Assembly: GCF_006443095.1 (NCBI RefSeq)
Contig: NZ_VFWZ01000002.1
Span: forward strand, 1 to 64,000
Direction of reading: 5' to 3'
DNA: 64,000 nt
Source of the DNA: Aquimarina algicola
GTDB lineage: Bacteria; Bacteroidota; Bacteroidia; Flavobacteriales; Flavobacteriaceae
Shown in pieces: positions 1 to 9,707 of this stretch; the stretch's first letter is position 1; the number at the start of each line of letters is the position of its first letter. The notes under the pieces are model-generated. The model saw only the letters and a list, made by a program, of their open reading frames with translations, had not been told where the DNA came from and did no database searches. A program made the translations under genes and the position numbers.

Positions 1-5
1 GGGTG

Positions 6-35
6 CAAACATACAACCCTTTTTTAAATCAACAA
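6..35 (-). promoter_or_regulatory. Putative minus-strand promoter leading out of the window
   Basis: Read on the minus strand, positions 13-6 give TATGTTTG, a match to the Bacteroidetes -7 element TAnnTTTG. TTG at 35-33 lies 19 nt upstream, where the -33 element is expected. It would drive a gene to the left of the window. The rest of 1-313 is A/T-rich and holds no other gene I can support. Confidence 0.4.
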
Positions 36-226
36 CAAAAAAATTACCTTTTTTTAACCAAAAAAAATAACAAAAATCTTAACACTCTAGTAACCTTAGC
101 TTTACAATAAAAATAATCCTCAAAATAAAATCGCTTTTTTCTGAAACAGGTGTAAACACCTTGATTTTTATTCTAGAAAATAGAGTATTGATGAACACTC
201 ATATTTTTTACATACCAAACTTAAAG

Positions 227-258
227 TTGAATAAAAACTCCTAGATGTAGTAGTTTTT
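227..258 (+). promoter_or_regulatory. Weak candidate promoter for the lipoprotein gene at 314
   Basis: TTG at 227-229 is followed after 21 nt by TAGTTTTT at 251-258, one mismatch from TAnnTTTG. Spacing fits the Bacteroidetes housekeeping consensus, but in such A/T-rich DNA a chance match is quite possible. Confidence 0.3.
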
Positions 259-313
259 TTACTAAATCGTGAATATAGATTTGTTTTTACTACAAACAAT
301 ACCAATTTATATT

Positions 314-1558
314 ATGTACACACGCTTTTTTTTAATTTTAGTATTTATAATTACCAATTCCGTTTATATAAGTTGTAGCAGCAGCGATGATTCTATAGTC
401 GATGATCCTGGTTCTTCTGTTAATTTTGAGAATGCTTTGCTCAAAACCTTTCCTTTGTCTGAAGTTGATCCTGGTTCTGAGGAACGCTTTTCTACTGAAC
501 AACCTACGTTGGTTAATGGAGTTCCTCAAAATAAAGGAAAGATCACAATACAGATTTCTTATACAGAAGTATCTAAATTTAGTCTCAAACAAGTTGAGTT
601 TAATTCTTCGGATTTTAGTATTTCTCCAGAGGTAGGGGAACCAAGTATTATTCCTAATCAGATTATTACTTATACCATAACTTCTACCAAAGACTCTTCT
701 ATTTCTTTGCAATACGATGTACTAGTTACCATTAAAGAAGTAAATCCCGGGGATGAAATGTTGGGGATTACGAGTTTTCGTTTTCTAAAAGACAATAATA
801 GCACCCTTGATAAGGACATTAATAGTTTTGAAATCAGAGAAGAGAACACTGTTCCACATATTCGTAATGCTAGAATTGCAATTGTTGTCCCTCCGGGAAC
901 TGATTTTTCTAATCTCACTCCTACTATAAATTTTAAAGGCAGTTCTCTGACTTATCATACAGACACAGATGGTAATGATTCAGATTTTAAAGAATTTACC
1001 AATGAAACATCCTTAGATTTCAAATACCCAAACATTATCACTTTTAGAATTTACAATAGTAATAAATCAAAATCTTATACTGTTCCTATTTATGTAGATG
1101 TTAAAAACCCTATTGTTTTTGATGAATCTAGAGTTACCCTCAATAATGGAAATACAGTATCCAGAGACAATTTATTTGATAATGTTGTTGAATTTACAAA
1201 TCAAGGGAATTACCCAATTACCGCTAGCCGTATTAATGCTTCTGAAATAAAAATTACGGAGACTCCAGAAGTGAACTCGGTAAACTACTATCGTAATATT
1301 AGCTTAAGGTCTGGCAAAATAATACATGCCGGGAAAAAAGGAAGATTAGTCGTTCAAACCAACTTTCCTGCAAATTTTGTTGGGCCGGGGTTTCCGGGTA
1401 TTAAAGAATATATTGTTAATGCCAAGTTTGAAACTGTGCTTAATGTTACTAATGAAGAAATTGATCTTCTACCTTTTTCTATCCGTTCAACAGATTTTCA
1501 CATATACGATCCTGTCGATATAGAAATAATAGCTAAAGTATTTGTATTTGAAACATAA
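314..1558 (+). CDS. Surface-type lipoprotein, DUF5018-like, function unknown
   Basis: A 414-residue exported protein. From the ATG at 314 the N-terminus is a hydrophobic signal ending in YISC with the lipid-accepting Cys at residue 21, followed by Ser and Asp residues, as in Bacteroidetes lipoproteins sent to the cell surface. An in-frame GTG at 269 would add 15 residues before the signal, so I prefer the ATG. The body looks like consecutive beta-rich modules; the stretch around residues 150-270 (ITSFRFL, then a VPPGTDFSNLTP motif) resembles DUF5018-type repeats in polysaccharide-associated Bacteroidetes lipoproteins. No catalytic motif is visible. It stands alone, with a terminator directly downstream. 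Confidence 0.75.
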   Translation: MYTRFFLILVFIITNSVYISCSSSDDSIVDDPGSSVNFENALLKTFPLSEVDPGSEERFSTEQPTLVNGVPQNKGKITIQISYTEVSKFSLKQVEFNSSDFSISPEVGEPSIIPNQIITYTITSTKDSSISLQYDVLVTIKEVNPGDEMLGITSFRFLKDNNSTLDKDINSFEIREENTVPHIRNARIAIVVPPGTDFSNLTPTINFKGSSLTYHTDTDGNDSDFKEFTNETSLDFKYPNIITFRIYNSNKSKSYTVPIYVDVKNPIVFDESRVTLNNGNTVSRDNLFDNVVEFTNQGNYPITASRINASEIKITETPEVNSVNYYRNISLRSGKIIHAGKKGRLVVQTNFPANFVGPGFPGIKEYIVNAKFETVLNVTNEEIDLLPFSIRSTDFHIYDPVDIEIIAKVFVFET

Positions 1559-1587
1559 TCATTCATTCACTTTATATGTATAATTCC

Positions 1588-1628
1588 AAATGCTCTGGTT
1601 ATAAGAATCTAATCAGAGCATTTTTTTA
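1588..1628 (+). terminator. Rho-independent terminator after the DUF5018-like lipoprotein
   Basis: AAATGCTCTG at 1588-1597 pairs perfectly with CAGAGCATTT at 1614-1623 around a 16-nt loop, and a T-run follows. The remaining stretch to 1872, between two convergent genes, is A/T-rich and shows nothing else. Confidence 0.8.
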
Positions 1629-1872
1629 CTTCTTTTGAATACTATAGTACTTTTATTGAAAACCCTATGAATGAATATATTTAAAATACCAAACTTTTTG
1701 AGGATTACTTACTATTTATCTATTCCAAAAAAGACAAAAAACATTCAACTTTGTTCATGAAAATGATTGATAGATCGCTTTTAAATTCTCGAAACAAGAA
1801 GTTTCAATTATTTATACAATTATACTTATAATTATATAAATCAAATCTTATATGTGGTCTAAAAGCAAAACA

Positions 1873-3843
1873 TTACAAAAAGAAATTCCAAACTAAACCA
1901 AAACGTAATACTGCATCTCTTGTAGCATATCCGGGAGCAGAAAACTCATTGTTTTGCATGAAAGCTTCTCCTATGTTTTCAAATTTTAAGTAAATACGCG
2001 TTTGTCTAACTTTGGCATTGAAAAAGATATCAAACTGAGGAAAACCTCCTATTTCTTCTTCATTTTGAACATAAAATTCTGCCAAAACAGGATCATAGGC
2101 ATCTGCCGTATAGCTTGTAAAATATTTAAATGTCACTCCCGTCTGTAAGAAAAGTGCTCTTTTAAATAAATGATTTTGATAATACAATGTGTTTCTTGTT
2201 ACGATATCAGGAACATTATAAATCTGGTCTCCTCCTTGAACATTTTGATACATTACTGTATTATTAAGTCCAAAATTACGAAATGTTAGATCCTGACTTA
2301 ACTTAACCTTCAGCACATCGATATTATCAGAAAATTGATCTGGCTCTATAATTCCTTCCGAATTTTGGTTGAAATATGTATAATTTTTGATCGTGGAGTA
2401 TTCAGCTTGAATTTCAGCAAATTTCTTTGCCTTAAGATTTACTTGAATTTTTTGAGTCTCGGTATTATCGAGATCATTTTGCCAATTGTAATTTACATAA
2501 TCACTTTGATATAAAAGAAAATTATAATTTGGCGCTACAGAACTGGTTCCTATTTTGGCTTCGATCTGATACTGTTCATTTAATTCATATCCCGCTCCGG
2601 CATTAAAATAATTGCCTGTAAAATCTCCTGACACAATCGTCATCCCATCTGCAAATAGTTGAAATCCCCTATAATTATTATGATACTCTCCTCCTATAGT
2701 AAATATATCTCCTTTAATTCTGTTTGTAATATTGGTCAAGTTCCCCAAAGTATCAACTTGTGTCAAGATTGAGTTATACCCATAATTATAATTAGAGTTA
2801 CCTCCTTTTATTTTAAGATTACCCAACCATGTATTCGTAAAATCAATAAACAACTGGTTACTCAAATCTTCTAGTGCTACATTATCAGAGATAGCTGCTG
2901 CCACGTATGCCTCTCCCAGTAATCCATTTGGTGCTATTGCGGCCTGGTCGTATGTATATCTCTTGTCTGTAAGATCGAGAATATGCCCTATTGATAACCC
3001 TGTATCGGTACTATCTGTTTTTTTGATTATTGAATATTCGTGGTTTACATATGTTCTTCTACCTACAAGTTTATTTTCTGCATCTTCAAAATTTACTGAA
3101 ATAGCGCCTCTATCTGAAAATTCGCTTTCTTCTCCTACAAACGCCCCTCTACCTAGATACTGATCTAAACCTTCTTCTGAGAGTCCTCCATTCTCTTCAT
3201 TAAGTAAGTCTTGTGATACAAAATGAGCTTTCATTTTATATCGTTCATTTTTGGTATAATAACTAGCTGTTGCTCTAAAGTTCCCTGTACTTGTTAGCGC
3301 ATGTTGAAATTTACCAAGAGAACGCACTCCTTTGTATGCGATAGATAAATTTAATCTAGGCGAAGTATTTACCGTAAAAAATGCATCTAATTGTTGTCCT
3401 TGCTCAAAAGTAGTTCTAAAATATAATTCTGTAAGTGGTGTTGGAACAAGATAATAGTTAATATCTTCTGCTTCCATAAAATTAAAATGCCTAGATCTCG
3501 CTCCAAAAAGTGGTAAGACATGGTCTCGTTCTGTTCTTTTTGCTAAACTATTATAAGATTGTCCGACATTATGAATAGGCAACAACTCAAAATCATCTCT
3601 CCTTAAATAATTAAATTTATAGTCTTTTTGAATTGTAAGGGTCGTATCTACATAGGTTGTATCGTTATCAACAGTAATAATCCTATAAGATGTAACAGGA
3701 GGTCTCTCTCTTTCATCTTCCTGATTTCTTAGCGACTTAAAGTCTCCTTCTTCTCCCTCTGGTTCTGATTCTTGATTTTGATTTTGTGCGCAAACAACCG
3801 AAACCACCAATACCAAAAATGTAAATATTATGTTTTTTCTCAT
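1873..3843 (-). CDS. Putative outer-membrane porin (Porin_10 family)
   Basis: A 656-residue outer-membrane beta-barrel protein. It starts with a signal peptide ending near VVCAQ, then an acidic Gln/Glu-rich linker, then the Porin_10 (PF14121) type N-terminal region (DFELLPIHNVGQSYN) and many alternating beta-strands ending in an aromatic C-terminus (FGLVWNFFL), typical of BamA-inserted barrels. I use the ATG at 3843; an upstream in-frame ATG at 3864 would put seven residues before the signal and lies inside the probable promoter. It is divergent from rnhB, an arrangement I recall from other Flavobacteriaceae. Substrate unknown. Confidence 0.8.
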   Translation of the reverse strand: MRKNIIFTFLVLVVSVVCAQNQNQESEPEGEEGDFKSLRNQEDERERPPVTSYRIITVDNDTTYVDTTLTIQKDYKFNYLRRDDFELLPIHNVGQSYNSLAKRTERDHVLPLFGARSRHFNFMEAEDINYYLVPTPLTELYFRTTFEQGQQLDAFFTVNTSPRLNLSIAYKGVRSLGKFQHALTSTGNFRATASYYTKNERYKMKAHFVSQDLLNEENGGLSEEGLDQYLGRGAFVGEESEFSDRGAISVNFEDAENKLVGRRTYVNHEYSIIKKTDSTDTGLSIGHILDLTDKRYTYDQAAIAPNGLLGEAYVAAAISDNVALEDLSNQLFIDFTNTWLGNLKIKGGNSNYNYGYNSILTQVDTLGNLTNITNRIKGDIFTIGGEYHNNYRGFQLFADGMTIVSGDFTGNYFNAGAGYELNEQYQIEAKIGTSSVAPNYNFLLYQSDYVNYNWQNDLDNTETQKIQVNLKAKKFAEIQAEYSTIKNYTYFNQNSEGIIEPDQFSDNIDVLKVKLSQDLTFRNFGLNNTVMYQNVQGGDQIYNVPDIVTRNTLYYQNHLFKRALFLQTGVTFKYFTSYTADAYDPVLAEFYVQNEEEIGGFPQFDIFFNAKVRQTRIYLKFENIGEAFMQNNEFSAPGYATRDAVLRFGLVWNFFL

Positions 3844-3861
3844 TAGAATATTCAACTGTGG

Positions 3862-3869
3862 CAAAAATA
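3862..3869 (-). promoter_or_regulatory. Candidate -7 element for the porin gene
   Basis: On the minus strand 3869-3862 reads TATTTTTG, an exact TAnnTTTG match. Transcription would start about 12 nt before the ATG at 3843, which argues against the upstream ATG at 3864. No clear -33 TTTG is present. Confidence 0.4.
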
Positions 3870-3917
3870 TACTTTTTTACTGAAAGTAAGTACTCATCAT
3901 TATTTATACTAAAACGA

Positions 3918-3925
3918 TATTTTTG
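3918..3925 (+). promoter_or_regulatory. Candidate -7 element for rnhB
   Basis: TATTTTTG matches TAnnTTTG about 70 nt upstream of the rnhB start. No convincing -33 element sits at the expected spacing. Confidence 0.35.
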
Positions 3926-3991
3926 TGACTTTGATTATAGATTCTATCAAATAGTTTTTTTGAAACTAAACTCATACTGTATATTCGTAAC

Positions 3992-4591
3992 ATGCTTAAA
4001 TTAAAATTAAATCAAAATGTTTTAGAATGCGGCACAGATGAAGCCGGAAGAGGATGTCTTGCGGGCCCAGTTACTGCTGCTGCTGTAATTTTGCCAGATG
4101 ATTTCAAAAATCAAATACTCAACGATTCTAAACAACTAAGCGAAGCGAAGCGACAAAAATTAAAACCTTTATTAGAAGACTGTTCTTTGTCATATGGTGT
4201 TACACATATTTTTATGGAAGAAATTGATAAAATCAATATTTTGAATGCATCTGTTTTAGCTATGCAAAAAGCAATTGCTCAATTATCTCCTCAACCTGAG
4301 CATATCATTGTAGATGGAAACAAATTTAAACCTTATCATAATATACCTCATACTTGCGTTATAAAGGGGGATGGTAAATTTTTAAATATTGCAGCTGCAT
4401 CGGTACTGGCAAAAACATATCGAGACGAATTTATGGAAAAAATACATGAAGAATTCCCGATGTATAATTGGAAAAAAAATAAAGGATACCCTACAAAAGA
4501 ACATAGAGAAGCCATACGAAAGTATGGTATAACAAAATATCATCGAAAAAGTTTTAGATTATTACCAGAGCAGCTTACAATAGATTTTTAA
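3992..4591 (+). CDS. rnhB: Ribonuclease HII
   Basis: Cytoplasmic endonuclease that cleaves the RNA strand of RNA-DNA hybrids and initiates removal of ribonucleotides misincorporated in DNA. At 199 residues it is full length. The family signature [13 protein letters not shown] holds acidic residues Asp16 and Glu17; the third, Asp108, is in IIVDGN and the fourth is in the AKTYRD segment near residue 145. The KGDGKF and GYPTKEH motifs are also present. No key residue is missing. It is divergent from the porin and about 150 bp upstream of the lipoprotein gene at 4743. Confidence 0.97.
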   Translation: MLKLKLNQNVLECGTDEAGRGCLAGPVTAAAVILPDDFKNQILNDSKQLSEAKRQKLKPLLEDCSLSYGVTHIFMEEIDKINILNASVLAMQKAIAQLSPQPEHIIVDGNKFKPYHNIPHTCVIKGDGKFLNIAAASVLAKTYRDEFMEKIHEEFPMYNWKKNKGYPTKEHREAIRKYGITKYHRKSFRLLPEQLTIDF

Positions 4592-4742
4592 TACCCTTTT
4601 TTATATTGAAAAATATAAAAATACAAGTATATCAAAGTTTTAATCTATTTTATTGAATTAGATTTTAATAATTTATAAATCATAAATGTTGAAATTTTTA
4701 CCTTTGAGAACTAATTTACAGATTATAAAACGCACGCTTACT

Positions 4743-7211
4743 ATGAAAAAAATAGCTATTCTTATTTTATTATTATCTGCTATTTCTTGTAAAAAAGTAT
4801 CAAAAACTTCTAATTCTTTAATCGATCACATTCCCAAAGACACCCAGATTGTTATAAAAATTAATGATTTAGAAAAAGCTTCGAGCAAACTTAGAGATAA
4901 TTATCTGATAAAGAATAATACTAAAATAGATTTCATAGACTATTTTAAAAATCTATTTATTTTAGAGAAAACACAACAAAAAGAAGCGTTATTATGTTTT
5001 TCTCCTGTCGGAAAAAGTAATTTTGAATATACTTTTATTTCAAAATTTGACCCTTCGATTATAAAAAAAGATTCTTTGAATACTAATACAATAGAAACCA
5101 TTAGTTATTCTAATAAAGAAATATATAAAATCACATCAAAAGGTCAATCATTTTTTGCTACTCAACAAGATAGTATTTTGGTGGCTTCTTCTTCTCAATT
5201 ACTCGTTGAAAACGCTATACGATTACATGCTAATCCTATTCCTGTAAACGGAGATTTACAAAAAGTTTACGATGTATCCGGAAATGATAATATTTTATCC
5301 TTACTCGTCAATGGAAAACGATTACAGAATATTCAAAAAACATTATTGCCAAATGATAGTATAGATGGGCTCAAAAACTTTAGTGGATGGATATCTGTTG
5401 ATGCCACTGTTGATCAAAATGCAATGTTCTTAGATGGCATTGCTATTGAAAAAGATTCTTTATCTAGTACCATAGGAATATTTGATAGTACCATTCCTCA
5501 AGAAAATCGTATTTCTCAAGTAACTCCTATTACAGCAAAGGGGTTTGTCTCTTTTACATATGATGATTTTCCTGTTCTAAAACGTAATTTATCTCTTGCT
5601 CAAGAAAGAGCTATTGAAGACATGCCAACTGTTTTGGATAATATCTTGTCAAGTGTATCTGAAGTTGGGATGATTTTTATGGATAAAGAAGAAGCGTTAT
5701 TAATTAATTCTCTGGATATCGAAACTTTACAAGAAGACCTATCCGGAAAAAAAACAGAAACATATAGAGGTATTACTATCTATAAATATGATGATCCATC
5801 TTCTTTTTCAAAAGTACTTACACCGCTGATTTCGGATTTTGAAGCTAACTATTACTTTATCAAAGATGAATTTGTAATTTTTGGCGCTTCGGTGAATGTC
5901 CTTAAGGATATTATAGCCAATATTTTAAATCAAACTTTGCTTCACCAACAGGAGTATTATAAAAACACCATCAAAGACTTATCCGATGAATCTTCTATTT
6001 TAATGGCAGGTACTACAAAAAGTCTAAAAAGTTTTATTGCAGAAAACTCAAATAGCAAATACCAAGAACAATGGAAAAACTTGGACGATAAAGGATACCA
6101 AATTGGAATTTTACAAATTGTTAAAGAAAATGATTTTGCACATATTCATGGAGTCTTACAAAAAAATATTGCGCGAGGTTCTGCAACTTCGGTAACTCAG
6201 ACAGCTTCTACAACATTAGAAAGTAAGGTACTTAACAATCCTGTTCTTGTTAAAAACCATAGAACAAAAGGTATGGATATTGCCATACAAGATATAGAGA
6301 ATAATCTATATCTTATTTCTGATAAAGGTGCTATCTTTTGGAAAAAACAAATTGATGGAGAAATACTAGGTAAAATTCAGCAAATTGATATTTATAAAAA
6401 TGGTAGATACCAACTACTATTTAATACTGCAAATACATTGTATTTATTAGATCGAGACGGAAAAGACGTAAAACCATATCCTAAAGCATTCGACAAACCC
6501 ATTACGCAACCTTTATCTCTTTTTGATTATGATAAAAACAAAAGGTATCGTACTGTTATTACCCAAGGTAATGCTGTTACCATGTTCAATGCAGAGGCTG
6601 ATGTTGTGACCGGCTTTAGGTTTAAAGGTACAGAGACTGATCTTATTCTACCTCCTAAACATATCCGAATCGGCTCTAAAGACCATATTTTATTAACTGA
6701 AAAAAATGGAAAACTTACTATTCTTGACAGATTAGGAAGAACAAGAGTTGATGTAAAAGAAAAAATTGATTTTTCTAATAATGAATGGTACCAATACCTT
6801 GACAAATTTACTTCGATCAGCAAAGATGGAACTATGATTCAAATCCAAAAAGATGGTAAAGCTGTAAAACAAAATATCGGTTTAGAAAAGAACAGTAAAA
6901 TTGTAGCTACTAATAAGACGCTGGTTACAATGCATGAGAACAAATTATCGATAAAAGGAAAAACTATCGAATTAGATTTTGGAGTGTATACCAAGCCTAT
7001 ATTATATTATATTAATGACAAAATATATGTAACTGTTACCGATATACAAACCAAAAAAGTCTACCTATTCGACAGCAATGCCGAACTGTTCCCTAATTTT
7101 CCAGTATACGGAAGTTCTGCTATTTACATGGGGAATATGGATAAAGACCCTAACCTTGAATTTGTCGTACAAGGAGAAGATAATAGTGTGTTGATATATC
7201 AGGTTAACTAA
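4743..7211 (+). CDS. Large two-part lipoprotein: DUF3352-like N-half, beta-propeller-like C-half
   Basis: An 822-residue protein anchored by a short lipoprotein signal (LLLSAISCKK, Cys16 from the ATG at 4743); a start at 4686 would add 19 residues before the signal and is less likely. The N-terminal part (about 25-450) resembles DUF3352-type proteins, with motifs such as IDHIPKDTQIVIKINDL and paired alpha/beta repeats. The C-terminal part (about 500-820) has repeated short strands with Asp/Gly turns like a PQQ or WD-type propeller. No enzyme motif is seen. It probably acts in the periplasm or at the outer membrane as a binding or scaffold protein. The family calls are tentative. Confidence 0.6.
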   Translation: MKKIAILILLLSAISCKKVSKTSNSLIDHIPKDTQIVIKINDLEKASSKLRDNYLIKNNTKIDFIDYFKNLFILEKTQQKEALLCFSPVGKSNFEYTFISKFDPSIIKKDSLNTNTIETISYSNKEIYKITSKGQSFFATQQDSILVASSSQLLVENAIRLHANPIPVNGDLQKVYDVSGNDNILSLLVNGKRLQNIQKTLLPNDSIDGLKNFSGWISVDATVDQNAMFLDGIAIEKDSLSSTIGIFDSTIPQENRISQVTPITAKGFVSFTYDDFPVLKRNLSLAQERAIEDMPTVLDNILSSVSEVGMIFMDKEEALLINSLDIETLQEDLSGKKTETYRGITIYKYDDPSSFSKVLTPLISDFEANYYFIKDEFVIFGASVNVLKDIIANILNQTLLHQQEYYKNTIKDLSDESSILMAGTTKSLKSFIAENSNSKYQEQWKNLDDKGYQIGILQIVKENDFAHIHGVLQKNIARGSATSVTQTASTTLESKVLNNPVLVKNHRTKGMDIAIQDIENNLYLISDKGAIFWKKQIDGEILGKIQQIDIYKNGRYQLLFNTANTLYLLDRDGKDVKPYPKAFDKPITQPLSLFDYDKNKRYRTVITQGNAVTMFNAEADVVTGFRFKGTETDLILPPKHIRIGSKDHILLTEKNGKLTILDRLGRTRVDVKEKIDFSNNEWYQYLDKFTSISKDGTMIQIQKDGKAVKQNIGLEKNSKIVATNKTLVTMHENKLSIKGKTIELDFGVYTKPILYYINDKIYVTVTDIQTKKVYLFDSNAELFPNFPVYGSSAIYMGNMDKDPNLEFVVQGEDNSVLIYQVN

Positions 7212-7234
7212 AATAATATATCTAAAGAAAAAGA

Positions 7235-7948
7235 CTAAACAACCTCTTTTTGTATTAATTCTGCTTCAAAAAGAGTAGTAAAGTGTTTGAGTAGTTTACT
7301 TTTCACTTCTTCTTCGTCAACTTTTTCTAATCCTAATTCTACATTAAGGGAGGTTACTGCTTTTCCTCTAATACCACAAGGAATAATATTGTCAAAATAT
7401 CCTAAATCTGTATTAATATTAAAGGCAAAACCATGCATGGTAACCCATCTACTTGCTCGTACACCCATTGCACAGATTTTACGAGCAAAAGGAGTACCTA
7501 CATCTAACCATACTCCGGTTTCTCCTTCACTTCTTGTTCCTACAATACCATATTCTGCAAGCGTAAGAATAATCATTTCTTCTAGAAATCGAAGATATTT
7601 ATGAATATCAGTAAAAAAATTATCTAAATCCAAAATAGGATATCCAACAATTTGCCCAGGACCGTGATACGTGATATCCCCTCCTCTGTTTATTTTATAA
7701 AATGTTGCTCCTTTTTCTTTGAGTTGCTCTTCGGATAATAATAAATTACTGATATCACCACTCTTACCTAATGTATACACATGTGGATGCTCGACAAAGA
7801 GAAAATAATTTGATGTTTGCAAACCGGCGTCCTCTCTACGGTTCTTTACTTTTGTGTCTAAAATATGTTTAAAAAGATCTTCTTGATACTCCCAAGTTGT
7901 TTTAAAATCCTTTCTCCCTAGTTCTCTTACTTCAATATTCTTGTTCAT
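7235..7948 (-). CDS. lipB: Octanoyl-[ACP]:protein N-octanoyltransferase
   Basis: Transfers octanoyl from acyl-carrier protein to lipoyl domains, the first step of lipoate synthesis. The signature RGGDITYHGPGQIVGYP is at about 88-104, catalytic Lys157 in ARKICAMGVR, the conserved MHGFAFNI follows, and catalytic Cys191 sits in IIPCGI. Length (237) is slightly above the E. coli enzyme. The keto-acid dehydrogenase E2 in this window (35570-36868) carries a lipoyl domain that such an enzyme would serve. It converges with the lipoprotein gene ending at 7211. Confidence 0.95.
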   Translation of the reverse strand: MNKNIEVRELGRKDFKTTWEYQEDLFKHILDTKVKNRREDAGLQTSNYFLFVEHPHVYTLGKSGDISNLLLSEEQLKEKGATFYKINRGGDITYHGPGQIVGYPILDLDNFFTDIHKYLRFLEEMIILTLAEYGIVGTRSEGETGVWLDVGTPFARKICAMGVRASRWVTMHGFAFNINTDLGYFDNIIPCGIRGKAVTSLNVELGLEKVDEEEVKSKLLKHFTTLFEAELIQKEVV

Positions 7949-8035
7949 GCATCTATCTTTTATAAAAAATATTCAATTACATTTCTACAAAAATAAGGAT
8001 TTTGATATTATGGAGCAGCGCTCAGAAGATTGAGA

Positions 8036-8194
8036 TCAGGAATTGGGGTTATTGAGGATTACCAACGCTGCGATAGTACCGGGAACCCAACCACATAACG
8101 TAAGTAATAAAACGATTAGAACAGAACCACATCCTTTGTCTATAATAGCCAAAGGTGGAAAAAAGATAGCAAGTACAACTCTCCAAAAACTCAT
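8036..8194 (-). CDS. YqaE/Pmp3 family small membrane protein
   Basis: A 52-residue gene read directly from the sequence. The product begins MSFWRVVLAIFFPPLAIID and contains GCGSVLIVLLLTLCGWVPG and AALVILN, the hallmark of the YqaE/Pmp3/UPF0057 family. It has two hydrophobic segments (about 6-19 and 23-47) joined by a short turn. Homologues in plants, yeast and bacteria are linked to salt or membrane stress; the bacterial role is not settled. It is a single gene in the gap between lipB and the LuxR-type gene. Confidence 0.9.
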   Translation of the reverse strand: MSFWRVVLAIFFPPLAIIDKGCGSVLIVLLLTLCGWVPGTIAALVILNNPNS

Positions 8195-8543
8195 TGATTG
8201 ATATTATATTTTAAAATTAAGTGTTATATCTATATGTAGTCAAAACACCTGCAATGTTACAAGTATAGGTACAAAATAAGACAATAATCCTCAGAATAAT
8301 TTCGAAAAATACAGTCAAATGATCAAGTAACAAAGGTAAAATCTCTTAAATAGCGTCCCATCACTTTCAAAAAAACTAAAAAATGTTTTATAATTAGGTT
8401 ACTGAAATAAACTTTTTTCAACATAACGCAAGTTATCGTTACTATGCTATTATCATATTGTATTGATATAACATTTTATTTTGTTCATTTTTTTAAACCT
8501 ACAATGAGTTAATTTTAGATATTTTAAATAATTTTAGCACACC
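8195..8543. other. A/T-rich intergenic region, no gene seen
   Basis: 349 bases between the start of yqaE and the start of the LuxR-type gene. I see no ORF with family features, no strong hairpin and no consensus promoter, although promoters for both divergent genes should lie here. Confidence 0.5.
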
Positions 8544-9602
8544 ATGAGAATATACTTTATCATCATTTTGATAACCTTTACTATATGCAATACAGGTGTT
8601 GCACAGTATAATTTTTCAGGCTTTGTACATCAGGAACATACTTCTGTAGAAGTTTATTTATCTCTTATTGAAGACTATAGACAATTATCAGGTGTTTATC
8701 CCGAACAGATCATCCAAAAAACAGTTTGCGATTCTACAGGATATTTTAGTTTTTCAGGAGATAATTTACCTGTAGACAATAGAATTTATAAAATACATAT
8801 AGAAAATTGTTCAAATCAGGAGCAAAAATTAGTTCATTTTGATGGTTTTTGTCCTGATAGTAAAGAGATTCTCTTCATTGCCCATAATAAAGACAGTATT
8901 TCTTTACCATTTTCTTTTGATACAGAGGTTTTTTGTAAAGTTGTTTCCAGTAATGAAAAGAGTGATGCTTTTATTAAAGTAGATTCTATAGTTGAGGAGA
9001 TGCGATTTGCTTTTACTACTTACAGAAGTGAAACCAACCGCAAATTGAACTCTCAAAAATGGTTTTCTACGTTACAAAAATATGCACAAGAGACTCAAGA
9101 ACCTTTGGTGGGATTATATGTATATGCTTTTGTATCAAACAAATCAAACCGTTTGCATTCTTTTTATCTCAAAGACTTAAAAAACAATTCTTTTTATCAA
9201 GAGGTGTTAGCACAGCTTAAAACAGTATATCCAAATAGTCCATACACCACTCAATATGAATCAGAGCTAGCTTCAGATACATTTATTGCGCTTCCAAAAC
9301 AACCCAATAGGGCATCATATTGGATATGGGTTCTTGTTGGCCTACTCATTATTTCCTTAACTTTTAATATGTATCAATATTCAAAATCCAAAAACAAAAA
9401 AGTTTTGAATGCGATTGAAAATCAATTGACACAACAAGAAGAAAAAGTACTTCAACTAATTCTAAACAATAAAACAAACAAAGAGATTGCTTCATCAATG
9501 TTTGTAAGTGTAAGTACTGTAAAAACACATATCAACAACTTATACAAAAAACTAAAAGTCTCTTCTAGAGACGAAGTTAAATCCCTATATATCAAACGGT
9601 AG
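8544..9602 (+). CDS. Membrane-tethered LuxR-type transcription regulator
   Basis: A 352-residue protein with an unusual order: N-terminal signal peptide (1-20, ending GVAQ), an exported region of about 235 residues, one transmembrane helix at 258-277 (WIWVLVGLLIISLTFNMY), then a cytoplasmic LuxR/GerE helix-turn-helix at about 295-352. The HTH has the expected QQEEKVLQLI, TNKEIA and VSVSTVKTHINNLYKKL blocks. This suggests that a signal sensed in the periplasm reaches DNA directly, without a kinase or receiver domain. The sensor region has several Cys residues (62, 89, 103, 131) but no domain I can name. Target genes unknown. Confidence 0.8.
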   Translation: MRIYFIIILITFTICNTGVAQYNFSGFVHQEHTSVEVYLSLIEDYRQLSGVYPEQIIQKTVCDSTGYFSFSGDNLPVDNRIYKIHIENCSNQEQKLVHFDGFCPDSKEILFIAHNKDSISLPFSFDTEVFCKVVSSNEKSDAFIKVDSIVEEMRFAFTTYRSETNRKLNSQKWFSTLQKYAQETQEPLVGLYVYAFVSNKSNRLHSFYLKDLKNNSFYQEVLAQLKTVYPNSPYTTQYESELASDTFIALPKQPNRASYWIWVLVGLLIISLTFNMYQYSKSKNKKVLNAIENQLTQQEEKVLQLILNNKTNKEIASSMFVSVSTVKTHINNLYKKLKVSSRDEVKSLYIKR

Positions 9603-9707
9603 AAAAAATCCACCTGGGTTCTAGTACCGGTTTCAACCCTTACTTTATTCAGATTTTATCTTTCAATTTAGAATTTTATTTCAGCGAATTCAAAAAATCT
9701 GAATATT

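Noticed and set aside
338..712. Antisense 124-residue ORF over the first lipoprotein gene
   Set aside because: It lies opposite a gene with a clear lipobox and typical codon pattern; the translation has no domain features.
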